Under the pieces are notes generated by a model. That model saw nothing but the letters and a program-made list of their open reading frames with translations, searched no databases and was not told where the DNA came from. Shown here piece after piece: positions 1-7,131 of a DNA stretch of 10,367 nucleotides; the stretch's first letter is position 1; each line of letters begins with the position of its first letter. The stretch covers positions 1-10,367 of the forward strand of contig CALIJH010000093.1 in the NCBI GenBank assembly GCA_938017765.1. Reading direction: 5' to 3'. The stretch is from an uncultured Leptotrichia sp. (lineage in GTDB: Bacteria > Fusobacteriota > Fusobacteriia > Fusobacteriales > Leptotrichiaceae). The translations under genes were made by a program, and so were the position numbers.

Positions 1-532
1 TTCCATCTTTATAGACAGTTGGCACAGACATAATTCCCTTAGCTTCAATTTCATCTTTAAACATGCCACCTTCCACCATTGTATGTGAAATGTTGGGATT
101 AACAACTGACATGATATTGAAAGCCTGAACAACATCTGGACAATTATGACAAGTCAAACTAACATAGGTTTCAAAATGCATAGGTTCATCAACAGCTTGA
201 ATGCGTTTGACAGTATCAGTCTCTACCTTAGGCGGACGCCCTGAAACCTGTAACAGAGCCAAGATAAACGAAGTAAATTCGTGACCAAGGGGTAAGCCAG
301 CAAATTCAACACCAGATTCTTGCCCCTTTTTAGCTATGTGAAAACTAGGTGTTCGCGAAAGTTCCTTTTCTTCTAAAGAAATCATAGGAGACATTGCAAC
401 GATTTCTTGGAGAAATTCCTTAACTTTTTGAGAATTAGCATCATCTTTTAATTGAGCTTGTAAAACAATCTCAGACTCAAGTAATTGAAGATACTGTCCT
501 AACTGCTCTTTGATTTCTGCGTCTAATGCCAT
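1..532 (-). CDS. ahpF: Alkyl hydroperoxide reductase subunit F, N-terminal part (cut by window edge)
   Basis: I translated this from the minus strand; 177 codons from ATG at 532 are visible and the frame is open to the edge. AhpF is the NADH-dependent flavoprotein disulfide reductase that re-reduces AhpC in the cytoplasm. The visible part is the N-terminal double-thioredoxin-fold domain that passes electrons to AhpC; its redox motif is C128-H-N-C131, where the family expects it. The FAD and NADH domains lie beyond the edge. The SD AAGGAG (538-543) overlaps the ahpC stop codon, with 5 bases to the ATG, so the two are translationally coupled. Oddity: the protein reads like streptococcal AhpF/Nox1 (start MALDAEIKEQLGQYLQLLES). 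All three arginines use CGN (CGA, CGT, CGC) and glycine codons are mixed, unlike the AGA/GGA-rich neighbours. The family call is certain; the foreign origin is an inference. Confidence 0.95.
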   Translation of the reverse strand, partial: MALDAEIKEQLGQYLQLLESEIVLQAQLKDDANSQKVKEFLQEIVAMSPMISLEEKELSRTPSFHIAKKGQESGVEFAGLPLGHEFTSFILALLQVSGRPPKVETDTVKRIQAVDEPMHFETYVSLTCHNCPDVVQAFNIMSVVNPNISHTMVEGGMFKDEIEAKGIMSVPTVYKDG

Positions 533-541
533 AGTTTCTCC

Positions 542-1108
542 TTAAATTTTACCGACAAGATCCAAACTTGGTTTTAAAGTTTCAGCTCCCTCTTTCCATT
601 TGGCAGGACATACCAATCCCGGATTGTCAGCGACAAATTTTGCAGCTTTTGCTCTTCTTACCAGTTCTGCTGCGTCTCTTCCAATTCCTTCGTCATTTAT
701 TTCATAAGCGACGATTTTTCCTTCAGGATTTACTATGAAAGTACCTCTGAATGCAAGTCCAGTTTCTTCGTTCAGTACTTCAAACATTCTTGATACAGCC
801 ATTGTAGGGTCTCCTATCATAGCATAAGTAACTTTTTTGATTGCGTCGGAATGGTCGTGCCACGCTTTGTGAGTAAAGTGTGTATCTGTACTTACCGAAT
901 AAACATTAAATCCTAATTTTTTCAGTTCTCCGTGATTATCTTCCAAGTCCTCCAGCTCTGTAGGACATACAAATGTAAAGTCAGCAGGATAGAATACAAA
1001 AACATTCCATTTTCCTAACATATCTTTTTCAAAAGATAGTTCCTTAAATTCTTCATTATGATATGCCTGTACTGTAAAGTTTTCCAATTTTTTTCCAATT
1101 AAAGACAT
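542..1108 (-). CDS. ahpC: Alkyl hydroperoxide reductase subunit C (2-Cys peroxiredoxin)
   Basis: This 188-residue protein has the usual AhpC length. It reduces H2O2, organic peroxides and peroxynitrite in the cytoplasm. The peroxidatic cysteine is C48 in the FTFVCPT motif and the resolving cysteine is C167 in the motif around GLVCPAKW. R121 is the conserved active-site arginine and the C-terminus PSLDLVGKI is the canonical family end. The start is fixed by GGAGGA at 1115-1120, six bases before the ATG. It is the first gene of a two-gene unit with ahpF, driven by a consensus promoter at 1171-1199. All five arginine codons are AGA, as in the rest of the window, so this gene looks native although its partner ahpF does not. 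No PerR-type box is recognisable; a repeated element flanks the promoter instead. Confidence 0.97.
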   Translation of the reverse strand: MSLIGKKLENFTVQAYHNEEFKELSFEKDMLGKWNVFVFYPADFTFVCPTELEDLEDNHGELKKLGFNVYSVSTDTHFTHKAWHDHSDAIKKVTYAMIGDPTMAVSRMFEVLNEETGLAFRGTFIVNPEGKIVAYEINDEGIGRDAAELVRRAKAAKFVADNPGLVCPAKWKEGAETLKPSLDLVGKI

Positions 1109-1155
1109 TATAATTCCTCCTATATGTTATTATTTTTAATTTAAAATGATTACAA

Positions 1156-1169
1156 AAATCTTTTGAATA
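1156..1169. repeat. Direct-repeat copy A over the ahpC transcription start
   Basis: The 14-base element AAATCTTTTGAATA (plus strand) overlaps the predicted start point (about 1164) just downstream of the -10 box. An identical copy lies at 1276-1289. Its position would suit a repressor site, but no binding protein is known from the sequence. Confidence 0.5.
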
Positions 1170-1170
1170 C

Positions 1171-1199
1171 ATTATATATAAAAATAGTCTTTTTGTCAA
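1171..1199 (-). promoter_or_regulatory. Perfect sigma-70 promoter of ahpC-ahpF
   Basis: On the minus strand, -35 TTGACA (1194-1199) and -10 TATAAT (1171-1176) are separated by exactly 17 bases. Both hexamers are full consensus. The start point should fall near 1164, giving a leader of about 55 bases before ATG 1108. Such a strong core promoter suggests either high constitutive expression or control by a repressor. Confidence 0.85.
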
Positions 1200-1264
1200 T
1201 TAATTTTATGTTTTAGCTAATTTTATATTTTTTATAACGTCTATTTTCTATTTTCATTGTAAAA

Positions 1265-1290
1265 TTTTGAATAATAAATCTTTTGAATAA
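1265..1290. repeat. Tandem TTTTGAATAA pair upstream of the ahpC promoter
   Basis: TTTTGAATAA occurs at 1265-1274 and again at 1281-1290, in phase at 16 bases. The second copy is part of a 14-base match to the element at 1156-1169. The pair lies about 65-90 bases upstream of the ahpC -35 box, in otherwise plain AT-rich DNA. It is a possible regulator site, or chance in AT-rich sequence. Confidence 0.4.
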
Positions 1291-1375
1291 CATGTATTTT
1301 ATAAAGAAACTATATAGTTAAAAGTTATGTTTAAAAGCTATAATTGAATAAAATAATTAAATAGAATATTTTTAT

Positions 1376-1714
1376 TTATATATTTTTCTTTAAAATCAGC
1401 TCCAGTATGCTGTTTTCATATTTAATTTCAATAGAATCGCAAATTCTTGAAACAAGAATAAGCTCATCGGAATTTTCTCCTTCTCCCACAAGTTCCCAAT
1501 ATTCATCATATTCAACATCATGGTGTATAGCTGTCATTTTCTTTATTTTTTCATATTCTTTCTCGGATAGACTTATCAGTCCGTATGAAAAAACAGTATA
1601 TTGATTTTTTTCAGGAGCTTTGTCAACTTTAATCTGAAAACTTTTAGTTCCTTTTTCCAGATAAAAAGAAGTTATCTCATTTACTATTTTTGAAATTATT
1701 TTTGTTTTTTTCAT
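1376..1714 (-). CDS. Unrecognised 112-residue cytosolic protein coupled to the DUF1576 membrane gene
   Basis: I do not recognise this protein. I start it at ATG 1714 rather than at an upstream in-frame ATG at 1753, because AAGGAG (1721-1726) sits six bases before 1714. The longer form would add 13 residues that lack their own SD and overlap the upstream gene. The upstream stop TGA (1716-1718) is one base away, so translation is very likely coupled. The protein is small, acidic in the middle (around residues 66-84, with a Tyr/Glu/Asp-rich stretch) and has no signal peptide or membrane segment. The C-terminal pattern (about residues 84-110: helix with LILVSRICDSIEI, then two strands) loosely resembles the end of a GHKL ATPase-like fold, but there is no N-box or ATP-binding glycine motif. 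A role in regulating or partnering the membrane protein is only suggested by the coupling. Confidence 0.8.
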   Translation of the reverse strand: MKKTKIISKIVNEITSFYLEKGTKSFQIKVDKAPEKNQYTVFSYGLISLSEKEYEKIKKMTAIHHDVEYDEYWELVGEGENSDELILVSRICDSIEIKYENSILELILKKNI

Positions 1715-1715
1715 T

Positions 1716-2951
1716 TCATTCTCCTTTCTGAAAAAGATTAAGTATGGGAACACTTATACTTGCTACGATACCTGCTGCCAGTCCTGTATTATATAAATTT
1801 AATCCTCCATGTGCAGAGCCTATATTTGAGACAAGGCAGTAATTCAGAAAGCCTGCAATTATTCCCGGAAAAATGCCGAATTTCCCGCTGATTGGGGCAA
1901 GAGTAGTAGAAAAAAACAGTGTGATAGCAAAAGCTGTAAGAGATGTATTTTGCCTGAACAAGTAAAATGCAATGATAACACCGATTATTACAGGGGAAAT
2001 ATTTTTTATATGTTTTCCGAAACCTGCAAAAGCTATAACGGTAATCATTCCTGACAGAATAGGACCGTTGAACATAGGAAACAGTACGAGAATAAGTCCC
2101 AGACATAAAAATCCGAGTATTCCCATATTTATAACAACGACAGAAAATCCCTCTGTAACCGTAAAATCACTGACAAGCCTTCCCGAATGGGAGATTAGGC
2201 TTTTCAGTCCACTGAAAGAATATCCGTTTTTTATAAATCCGTAAATAATATAAAATAAAAAGATTGATGAAAACAGTATTAACAGTCTATAATCCATTGT
2301 TTCCGTAAAGTCTTTTTTAAAAGAAACCTCGACTTTTGCTGCTTTTAGAATAGAATAGGACACTATTGCGACAAGTCCTGCTGCAAATCCTGTATTATAA
2401 AGACTAAATCCTCCGTGTATATGTAAAACATGGGCGGAAATAGGAGGAATGACAAATCCTAAAATTATACCTGAAATAAGAGCAACAGCAATCCCTAATA
2501 ATGAATATCCGAAAAATTCGGCTATAACACTTACAAAAGGTGAAAGAGAAGTGGAAAACATACATACTATTGCAACTGATTTAAAAGTTTTTTTATTCAT
2601 TTTTGCGTATAAATATGCTCCGATATAGAACGGTATTATATTCAATATATTCTTTCCCATTAGGGAAAATCCGAGCATAAGGAATATTCCCGATATAACC
2701 AGTCCGTTTATTTTCATATCCATTTTATATAAAAGGTAAATGTTTATAAGTGTAATAATAGAAGCATTAAAAAGAGCAGCTTCTTTTCCTCCCACAAAAA
2801 AATAATCGGTGATAAGTATCCCGTCAGACAGAAGAATATTTTTCATTCCTTCGATTAATTTGTAGGGAGTTGATAAAACAATAGAATAAATCAGCATAAT
2901 AAAAGGCAAAAGTGTAATGATAAGATATTCCTGTTTTTTTTCTTTTGTCAT
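1716..2951 (-). CDS. DUF1576-type polytopic membrane protein, two homologous halves
   Basis: This 411-residue integral inner-membrane protein has roughly ten or more hydrophobic segments. I recognise it as DUF1576-like from the repeated HGG-x2-LYN-TG-x-AAG motif; the family function and substrate are unknown, though a transporter or channel is likely. It is an internal duplication. Half 1 spans about residues 47-203 and half 2 about 259-405. Matching signatures are GK-x3-N-x2-P-x3-G at 99-111 and 312-324, FST-x-L-x-P at 132-138 and 347-353, and the HGG motif at 179-192 and 381-394. The histidine, asparagine and glycine residues kept in both halves lie in membrane context and are candidates for a pore or substrate site. 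The SD AAGGAG (2965-2970) is 13 bases from the ATG, rather far. No better in-frame start is seen. It is first in an operon with the 112-residue gene. Confidence 0.85.
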   Translation of the reverse strand: MTKEKKQEYLIITLLPFIMLIYSIVLSTPYKLIEGMKNILLSDGILITDYFFVGGKEAALFNASIITLINIYLLYKMDMKINGLVISGIFLMLGFSLMGKNILNIIPFYIGAYLYAKMNKKTFKSVAIVCMFSTSLSPFVSVIAEFFGYSLLGIAVALISGIILGFVIPPISAHVLHIHGGFSLYNTGFAAGLVAIVSYSILKAAKVEVSFKKDFTETMDYRLLILFSSIFLFYIIYGFIKNGYSFSGLKSLISHSGRLVSDFTVTEGFSVVVINMGILGFLCLGLILVLFPMFNGPILSGMITVIAFAGFGKHIKNISPVIIGVIIAFYLFRQNTSLTAFAITLFFSTTLAPISGKFGIFPGIIAGFLNYCLVSNIGSAHGGLNLYNTGLAAGIVASISVPILNLFQKGE

Positions 2952-3004
2952 AAATTCCGATTTTCTCCTTTCCTGAGCTTAGTTTCTCCGATTTTTGACT
3001 ATTA

Positions 3005-3033
3005 AGTATAGCATTATTTTATCGAAATGCCAA
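3005..3033 (-). promoter_or_regulatory. Extended -10 promoter of the DUF1576 operon
   Basis: On the minus strand, -35 TTGGCA (3028-3033), 17-base spacer, -10 TATACT (3005-3010) preceded by TG-N (3011-3013). Transcription should start near 2998, about 47 bases before the ATG at 2951. Confidence 0.75.
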
Positions 3034-3107
3034 TATGACGATATTTTTCTCATTTTTCTTTAATGTTTGTCTGATAATATTGAAATATAAATCTCAAAGA
3101 GGAAGTG

Positions 3108-3992
3108 ATGAAAATGATAGAAAATATCCAAAAATTCACCGCTGAAAAAGGAAAAGGCAAAAAAATAGGCTTAAAATTTATTATAATGATCATATTTATA
3201 TTAACAAGTTTTGGAATATTTTCCGACAATCTTTCAAAGGATAAAAAAGAACTTATTCAGTATAAAGTAAATAGAAAGTCCATAGATACTTATTTACGGG
3301 GAGAAAGTATGACAGAAAGAAACTGGAAAAGTGAAGAATTGAAGAAAATATATTTAGAAGCTGTCAGACTGGATAAAAGAAATTATATGGCGTGGAAAGC
3401 TTTAGGCGATTATTATATGATGAAAAATGATTTTCCTGACGGAGCGGAAGCATATGAAAATGCTATAAAAGCTAATCCTAAAAAACAGAGCCTGTATCTT
3501 GATTTGGCATTTATATACTATGAAATTTATAGTGATTATTCCCGTTCCAAAGATATTTATGAAAAAATAGTGAAGTTATTTCCCGAATCTCCTGCAGGAT
3601 ATAGCGGTTTAGCAAACGTATACAGCAAAATGGGGAAATTTGAAGAGTCTATCAGAAATGCCGAAATGTCAATAAAAAAATACAAAAAGGATAAAACTGC
3701 CGGAACGGAAAAATCCGAATATTACAGTTATTATGACGATTACGGTGTTATGGAGCTTATTGAACAGAATATGTGGATTTATTATAAATATTTGGAAAAT
3801 AACGAAAAAACTGTGAAATATATTATTGATAATTATTCTTATATAAAAAAACTGAATATTAACGGAAATCCCGCAGACGATATGAAAAACAGTATCATAA
3901 CTACAGTCAGGGAAGCAAATTTGAAGATAAAATCTTCAAACGAAAAATTATATGAGAAAAATCTGAAAAAATTTAAAGAATTGGGGATATAA
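3108..3992 (+). CDS. Secreted or membrane-anchored TPR protein
   Basis: I place the start at ATG 3108, giving 294 residues. The AGAGG element ending at 3102 is five bases from it, whereas GTG 3105 would be only two bases away; ATG 3114 is a further alternative. A lysine-rich N-terminus is followed by a hydrophobic stretch (about residues 20-38) ending IFS-D, so the protein is exported or held by an N-terminal anchor. There is no lipobox cysteine. About three tetratricopeptide repeats follow (roughly 93-126, 127-162, 163-196), with the typical W/L-G-Y, A-Y and P spacing, then a helical, lysine- and tyrosine-rich tail. TPR proteins are protein-binding scaffolds; the partner is not shown. The gene ends 21 bases before the small membrane protein gene, so the two probably share a transcript. 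Confidence 0.85.
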   Translation: MKMIENIQKFTAEKGKGKKIGLKFIIMIIFILTSFGIFSDNLSKDKKELIQYKVNRKSIDTYLRGESMTERNWKSEELKKIYLEAVRLDKRNYMAWKALGDYYMMKNDFPDGAEAYENAIKANPKKQSLYLDLAFIYYEIYSDYSRSKDIYEKIVKLFPESPAGYSGLANVYSKMGKFEESIRNAEMSIKKYKKDKTAGTEKSEYYSYYDDYGVMELIEQNMWIYYKYLENNEKTVKYIIDNYSYIKKLNINGNPADDMKNSIITTVREANLKIKSSNEKLYEKNLKKFKELGI

Positions 3993-4013
3993 AAAAATTC
4001 AAGGAGAAAAATT

Positions 4014-4265
4014 ATGGAAATTGCGTCATTAATTTTAGGAATTATTTCATTACTTATAACTTTTTTTACTAAGGGTACAGGCGGACTTATTTTGGCGGGA
4101 AGCGGTATAATGTTAGGTTTTTTAGGAAAAGAAAATGAAAAACAGAAAGGAATAGCAATTGCGGGAATGATATTCTCAATAATGGCTTTTGTATGGGGAG
4201 CGGCTATTATGTTTAATTATCCTCCTTCTTATTGGAAAAATCGGTATGTTCCGCTCTTGTATTAA
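4014..4265 (+). CDS. Small DUF4190-like membrane protein
   Basis: This 83-residue protein is almost entirely hydrophobic. It has helix 1 at about residues 3-18, a glycine-rich helix 2 at about 22-38, a short charged loop (KENEKQKG, 39-46) and helix 3 at about 47-67. The pattern of a small-residue-rich hairpin, a charged loop and a G-I-A-I-A-G-x-x-x-S-I helix is typical of DUF4190-like proteins, whose function is unknown. The C-terminus (YPPSYWKNRYVPLLY) is aromatic-rich. AAGGAG at 4001-4006 is seven bases before the ATG. It follows the TPR gene closely and in the same direction, so it may sit in the membrane alongside that exported protein. The family assignment is by pattern only. Confidence 0.75.
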   Translation: MEIASLILGIISLLITFFTKGTGGLILAGSGIMLGFLGKENEKQKGIAIAGMIFSIMAFVWGAAIMFNYPPSYWKNRYVPLLY

Positions 4266-4423
4266 GATCGGTTATCTAATTTTAACTTTGATATGGATTT
4301 GTTTTGTTAGCTGATTTTTAAAAATAATGTAAAAAATATTAAGAAATATCATTTATGGATTATTATTTTTCTGCATTATTTTTTTATTGGAAAATTTTTT
4401 TGCTGTAAAATTTAAAATTCTGC

Positions 4424-4459
4424 TATACAGTGGAAATAATAGACAATTTATGCTATACT
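4424..4459 (+). promoter_or_regulatory. Two extended -10 elements 30 bases apart upstream of mutS
   Basis: TGCTATAC occurs at 4421-4428 and again at 4451-4458. The downstream copy gives -10 TATACT (4454-4459) with TG-N and a 17-base spacer to TGGAAA (4431-4436), a four-of-six -35. The upstream copy gives TATACA (4424-4429) with a weak TTGCTG (4400-4405) at 18 bases. The downstream element is the better mutS promoter, with a leader of about 30 bases. The 4266-4423 stretch is otherwise plain AT-rich spacer. Confidence 0.6.
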
Positions 4460-4497
4460 TATATGATAAAAACAAGTTAGAAATAGAGGTATAAATA

Positions 4498-7131
4498 ATG
4501 GCACAGACTCCATTAATGAAACAGTATAAAGATATAAAATCCGAACATCAGGATTCCATACTTTTTTTTAGACTGGGCGATTTTTATGAAGTATTTTATG
4601 AAGATGCAGTCAAGACTTCAAAAGAACTCGGTATTACACTGACATCGAGAAACAGGGAAAAAGATGAAGATGTTCCTATGGCGGGAGTTCCATATCATTC
4701 GGTAAATTCCTATATAGCAAAATTGATTTCCAAAGGATACAAAGTTGCAATCTGTGATCAGGTTGAAGACCCGAAGCTTGCAAAAGGAATAGTGAAAAGG
4801 GAAGTAACAAAAATTATTACTCCCGGAACGATTATCGATGTGGATTCCCTTGATTCCAAAAGTAATAACTACCTTTTGAGTATAAGGGTAGATGAAGATA
4901 AAATAGGGATAGCATATATAGACATTACCACAGGGGAATTTAAAGTTACGGAAATTGAAGAAAGTCCTGAATGTATCAGACTTTTTAATGAGCTGAATAA
5001 AATAGAGCCGAAAGAAATACTCGTAACAAATTCTTTTTATGAAACTATAAAAGAAAAACTTGATGATTTTGTGCAAAAAAATAATGCAACGGTAAGTATT
5101 GTGAGTAAGGTGCGGGATTCGGAAAAACTGCTGGCGGACTATTTTAATGTAGTTTCCCTTGAGAGTTACGGAATAAAAGATAAAAAAGCAGTAATAGAGG
5201 CTGCTGCCATTGCTTTGGACTATGCCATGTCAATGCAGGTAGAAAATGACCTTACAGTTGAAAAGATAGAATATTTAAATGTTTCCAACTATGCGGAGAT
5301 AAATGCCATAACGGCAAAAAATCTGGAACTTGTTAAAAATCAGAGGGAGAAAACTTTTTACGGTTCTCTTTTATGGGTTCTTGATAAATGCAAATCTTCA
5401 ATGGGGACAAGACTTTTGAAAAGATACATTAATAATCCGTTGCTTGATATTGATGAGATTATCAAGAGACAGAACGATGTCCAATTTTTTATTGATAATA
5501 TTCTTATGCGTGAAGATTTGAAGGAAAAGCTTGAAAATGTCTATGACCTTGAAAGGCTTATGGGAAAAATAATATTCGGAAATGAAAACGGGAAAGATTT
5601 AATCGCTTTGAAAAATACTGTAAAAGCTTCAATAGAAATAATGAATATATTGAGAAATACTCATTTTTCGGATGAAATAAACACTGATGTGCTGACGGAT
5701 ATTTACAATTTGCTTGAAGAAAGTATAGATGAGAATGCACCGTTTACAGTCAGAGAGGGAGGCATAATCAAGAAAGGATACAATGCTGAACTTGATGAGA
5801 TACACAGTATAATGAATTCCGGAAAAGATTTTCTTTTAGAAATCGAAAAAAAGGAAAGAGAAGCTACCGGGATAAAAACTATGAAAATCAAATATAACAA
5901 AGTTTTCGGTTATTTCATAGAAATTACGAAAGCAAATCTTCATATGGTTCCTGATACATATATTAGAAAACAGACTTTGAGCAATGCAGAAAGGTTTATT
6001 ACTCCCGAACTGAAAAAATATGAAGATACTATTATAAATTCTAAGGCAAAAATAGAAGATTTAGAGTATTATTTATTCAAAGAAGTGAGCGGGAAAATAA
6101 AAGAGCATAAGGCAGATTTTACAAAACTTGCAGAAAAACTGGCTTATCTTGATGTGATTGTATCATTTTCAACGGTAGCAATAGAAAATGACTATATAAG
6201 ACCTGAAATTACAGATGATTTTTCCATTAATATAAAGGACGGCAGACATCCTGTCGTGGAAAAGCTCATAGGCAGATCCGATTTTGTATCAAATGATACA
6301 CTGCTGACTGAAAAAGAAAGATTTACAGTACTTACAGGACCTAATATGTCGGGTAAATCCACTTATATGAAGCAGGTCGCACTAATATCAATAATGGCAC
6401 AGGTAGGTTCATATGTTCCTGCGTCGGGAGCCAGACTGTCGATTGTGGATAAATATCTTACAAGAATAGGGGCTTCTGACGATATTCTTACAGGTCAGAG
6501 TACATTTATGGTTGAAATGAGCGAAGTATCAAATATTATAAATAATGCTACAGAAAAAAGCCTTATTATTCTGGATGAAGTCGGAAGAGGAACGTCAACG
6601 TTTGACGGTGTTTCGATAGCTACTGCCATTTCAGAATATATACATGAAAAAATAAGAGCAAAGACAATATTTGCAACCCATTATCACGAGCTTACGGATT
6701 TGGAAAACAGATATGAAAATATTGTAAATTACCGTATAGAAGTCGAAGAAAAATCAGGAAAAGTAATGTTTTTGAGAAACATTGTCAAAGGGGGAGCCGA
6801 TAAATCTTACGGTATAGAAGTAGCAAGGCTTGCGGGAATTCCTAAAGAGATACTTCTCGAAAGTAAAAAGATACTTCACAAACTTGAGCAGAGAAAAGAA
6901 CAAATGGAAAAAGCAATTGACGTTCAGCAGCTTTCTCTTTTCGGTCAGATTTCTGAAATAGAAGAAGATTATGAAAAATCAAATTCTAATTTTTATATAG
7001 AAGATAAACGGGACGAGATTGCAGATGAAATTATATACAGTATTGAAAATAAAGATATAAACAATATCACACCTATGGAAGCATTAAAATTTTTATCTGA
7101 AATAAAAGCAAAATTAGAGGAGAAAAAATAA
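4498..7131 (+). CDS. mutS: DNA mismatch repair protein MutS
   Basis: At 877 residues this is a full-length MutS, the cytoplasmic ATPase dimer that recognises mismatches and small loops. The mismatch-contacting F-x-E motif is F29-Y30-E31 in GDFYEVFYEDA. The connector, lever/clamp and ATPase domains follow in normal order. Walker A is G614-PNMSGKS-T622. The STFMVEM signature is at about 668-674, Walker B is LIILDE with D693-E694, followed by GRGTSTFDG, and FATHYHEL with H728 is at 725-732. After the ATPase lies QLSLF (811-815), an exact match to the beta-clamp-binding consensus, and the C-terminus (ITPMEALKFLSEIKAKL) is the usual MutS tail. AGAGG at 4485-4489 is eight bases before the ATG. The stop TAA overlaps the next gene's ATG by one base. 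No mutL is in the window. Confidence 0.98.
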   Translation: MAQTPLMKQYKDIKSEHQDSILFFRLGDFYEVFYEDAVKTSKELGITLTSRNREKDEDVPMAGVPYHSVNSYIAKLISKGYKVAICDQVEDPKLAKGIVKREVTKIITPGTIIDVDSLDSKSNNYLLSIRVDEDKIGIAYIDITTGEFKVTEIEESPECIRLFNELNKIEPKEILVTNSFYETIKEKLDDFVQKNNATVSIVSKVRDSEKLLADYFNVVSLESYGIKDKKAVIEAAAIALDYAMSMQVENDLTVEKIEYLNVSNYAEINAITAKNLELVKNQREKTFYGSLLWVLDKCKSSMGTRLLKRYINNPLLDIDEIIKRQNDVQFFIDNILMREDLKEKLENVYDLERLMGKIIFGNENGKDLIALKNTVKASIEIMNILRNTHFSDEINTDVLTDIYNLLEESIDENAPFTVREGGIIKKGYNAELDEIHSIMNSGKDFLLEIEKKEREATGIKTMKIKYNKVFGYFIEITKANLHMVPDTYIRKQTLSNAERFITPELKKYEDTIINSKAKIEDLEYYLFKEVSGKIKEHKADFTKLAEKLAYLDVIVSFSTVAIENDYIRPEITDDFSINIKDGRHPVVEKLIGRSDFVSNDTLLTEKERFTVLTGPNMSGKSTYMKQVALISIMAQVGSYVPASGARLSIVDKYLTRIGASDDILTGQSTFMVEMSEVSNIINNATEKSLIILDEVGRGTSTFDGVSIATAISEYIHEKIRAKTIFATHYHELTDLENRYENIVNYRIEVEEKSGKVMFLRNIVKGGADKSYGIEVARLAGIPKEILLESKKILHKLEQRKEQMEKAIDVQQLSLFGQISEIEEDYEKSNSNFYIEDKRDEIADEIIYSIENKDINNITPMEALKFLSEIKAKLEEKK

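Noticed and set aside
1..532. ahpF as a pseudogene
   Set aside because: The frame is open with no stops or shifts and keeps C128-H-N-C131; it ends only because the window does.
1109..1375. Intergenic stretch examined for a small RNA or riboswitch
   Set aside because: It is AT-rich and has no stable paired structure or known aptamer pattern; only the ahpC promoter and the repeated element are supported.
1789..2106. 105-codon minus-strand frame within the DUF1576-like gene
   Set aside because: It overlaps the conserved second half of the membrane protein in another frame, lacks an SD and has a low-complexity composition.
3020..3043. Inverted repeat TATCG-N14-CGATA spanning the -35 box of the DUF1576 promoter
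   Set aside because: It is well placed for an operator, but the arms are only five bases and the interior is not symmetrical, so chance is likely.
3066..3091. Forward promoter for the TPR gene
   Set aside because: GATAAT, TAATAT and TATAAA candidates exist, but none has a convincing -35 at a normal distance, so no site is annotated.
4320..4383. Possible hairpin AAAAATAATG / CATTATTTTT after the DUF4190-like gene
   Set aside because: The arms match perfectly over 10 bases, but the stem is almost all A-T and the loop is about 44 bases, so it would be unstable; I do not call it a terminator.
4618..5076. 152-codon open frame on the minus strand inside mutS
   Set aside because: It is fully antisense to the connector part of an intact, conserved mutS, and its Phe/Tyr/Cys-rich translation is typical of an AT-rich antisense shadow. 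The same applies to the open frames antisense to the LPS transport gene at 7359-8718.
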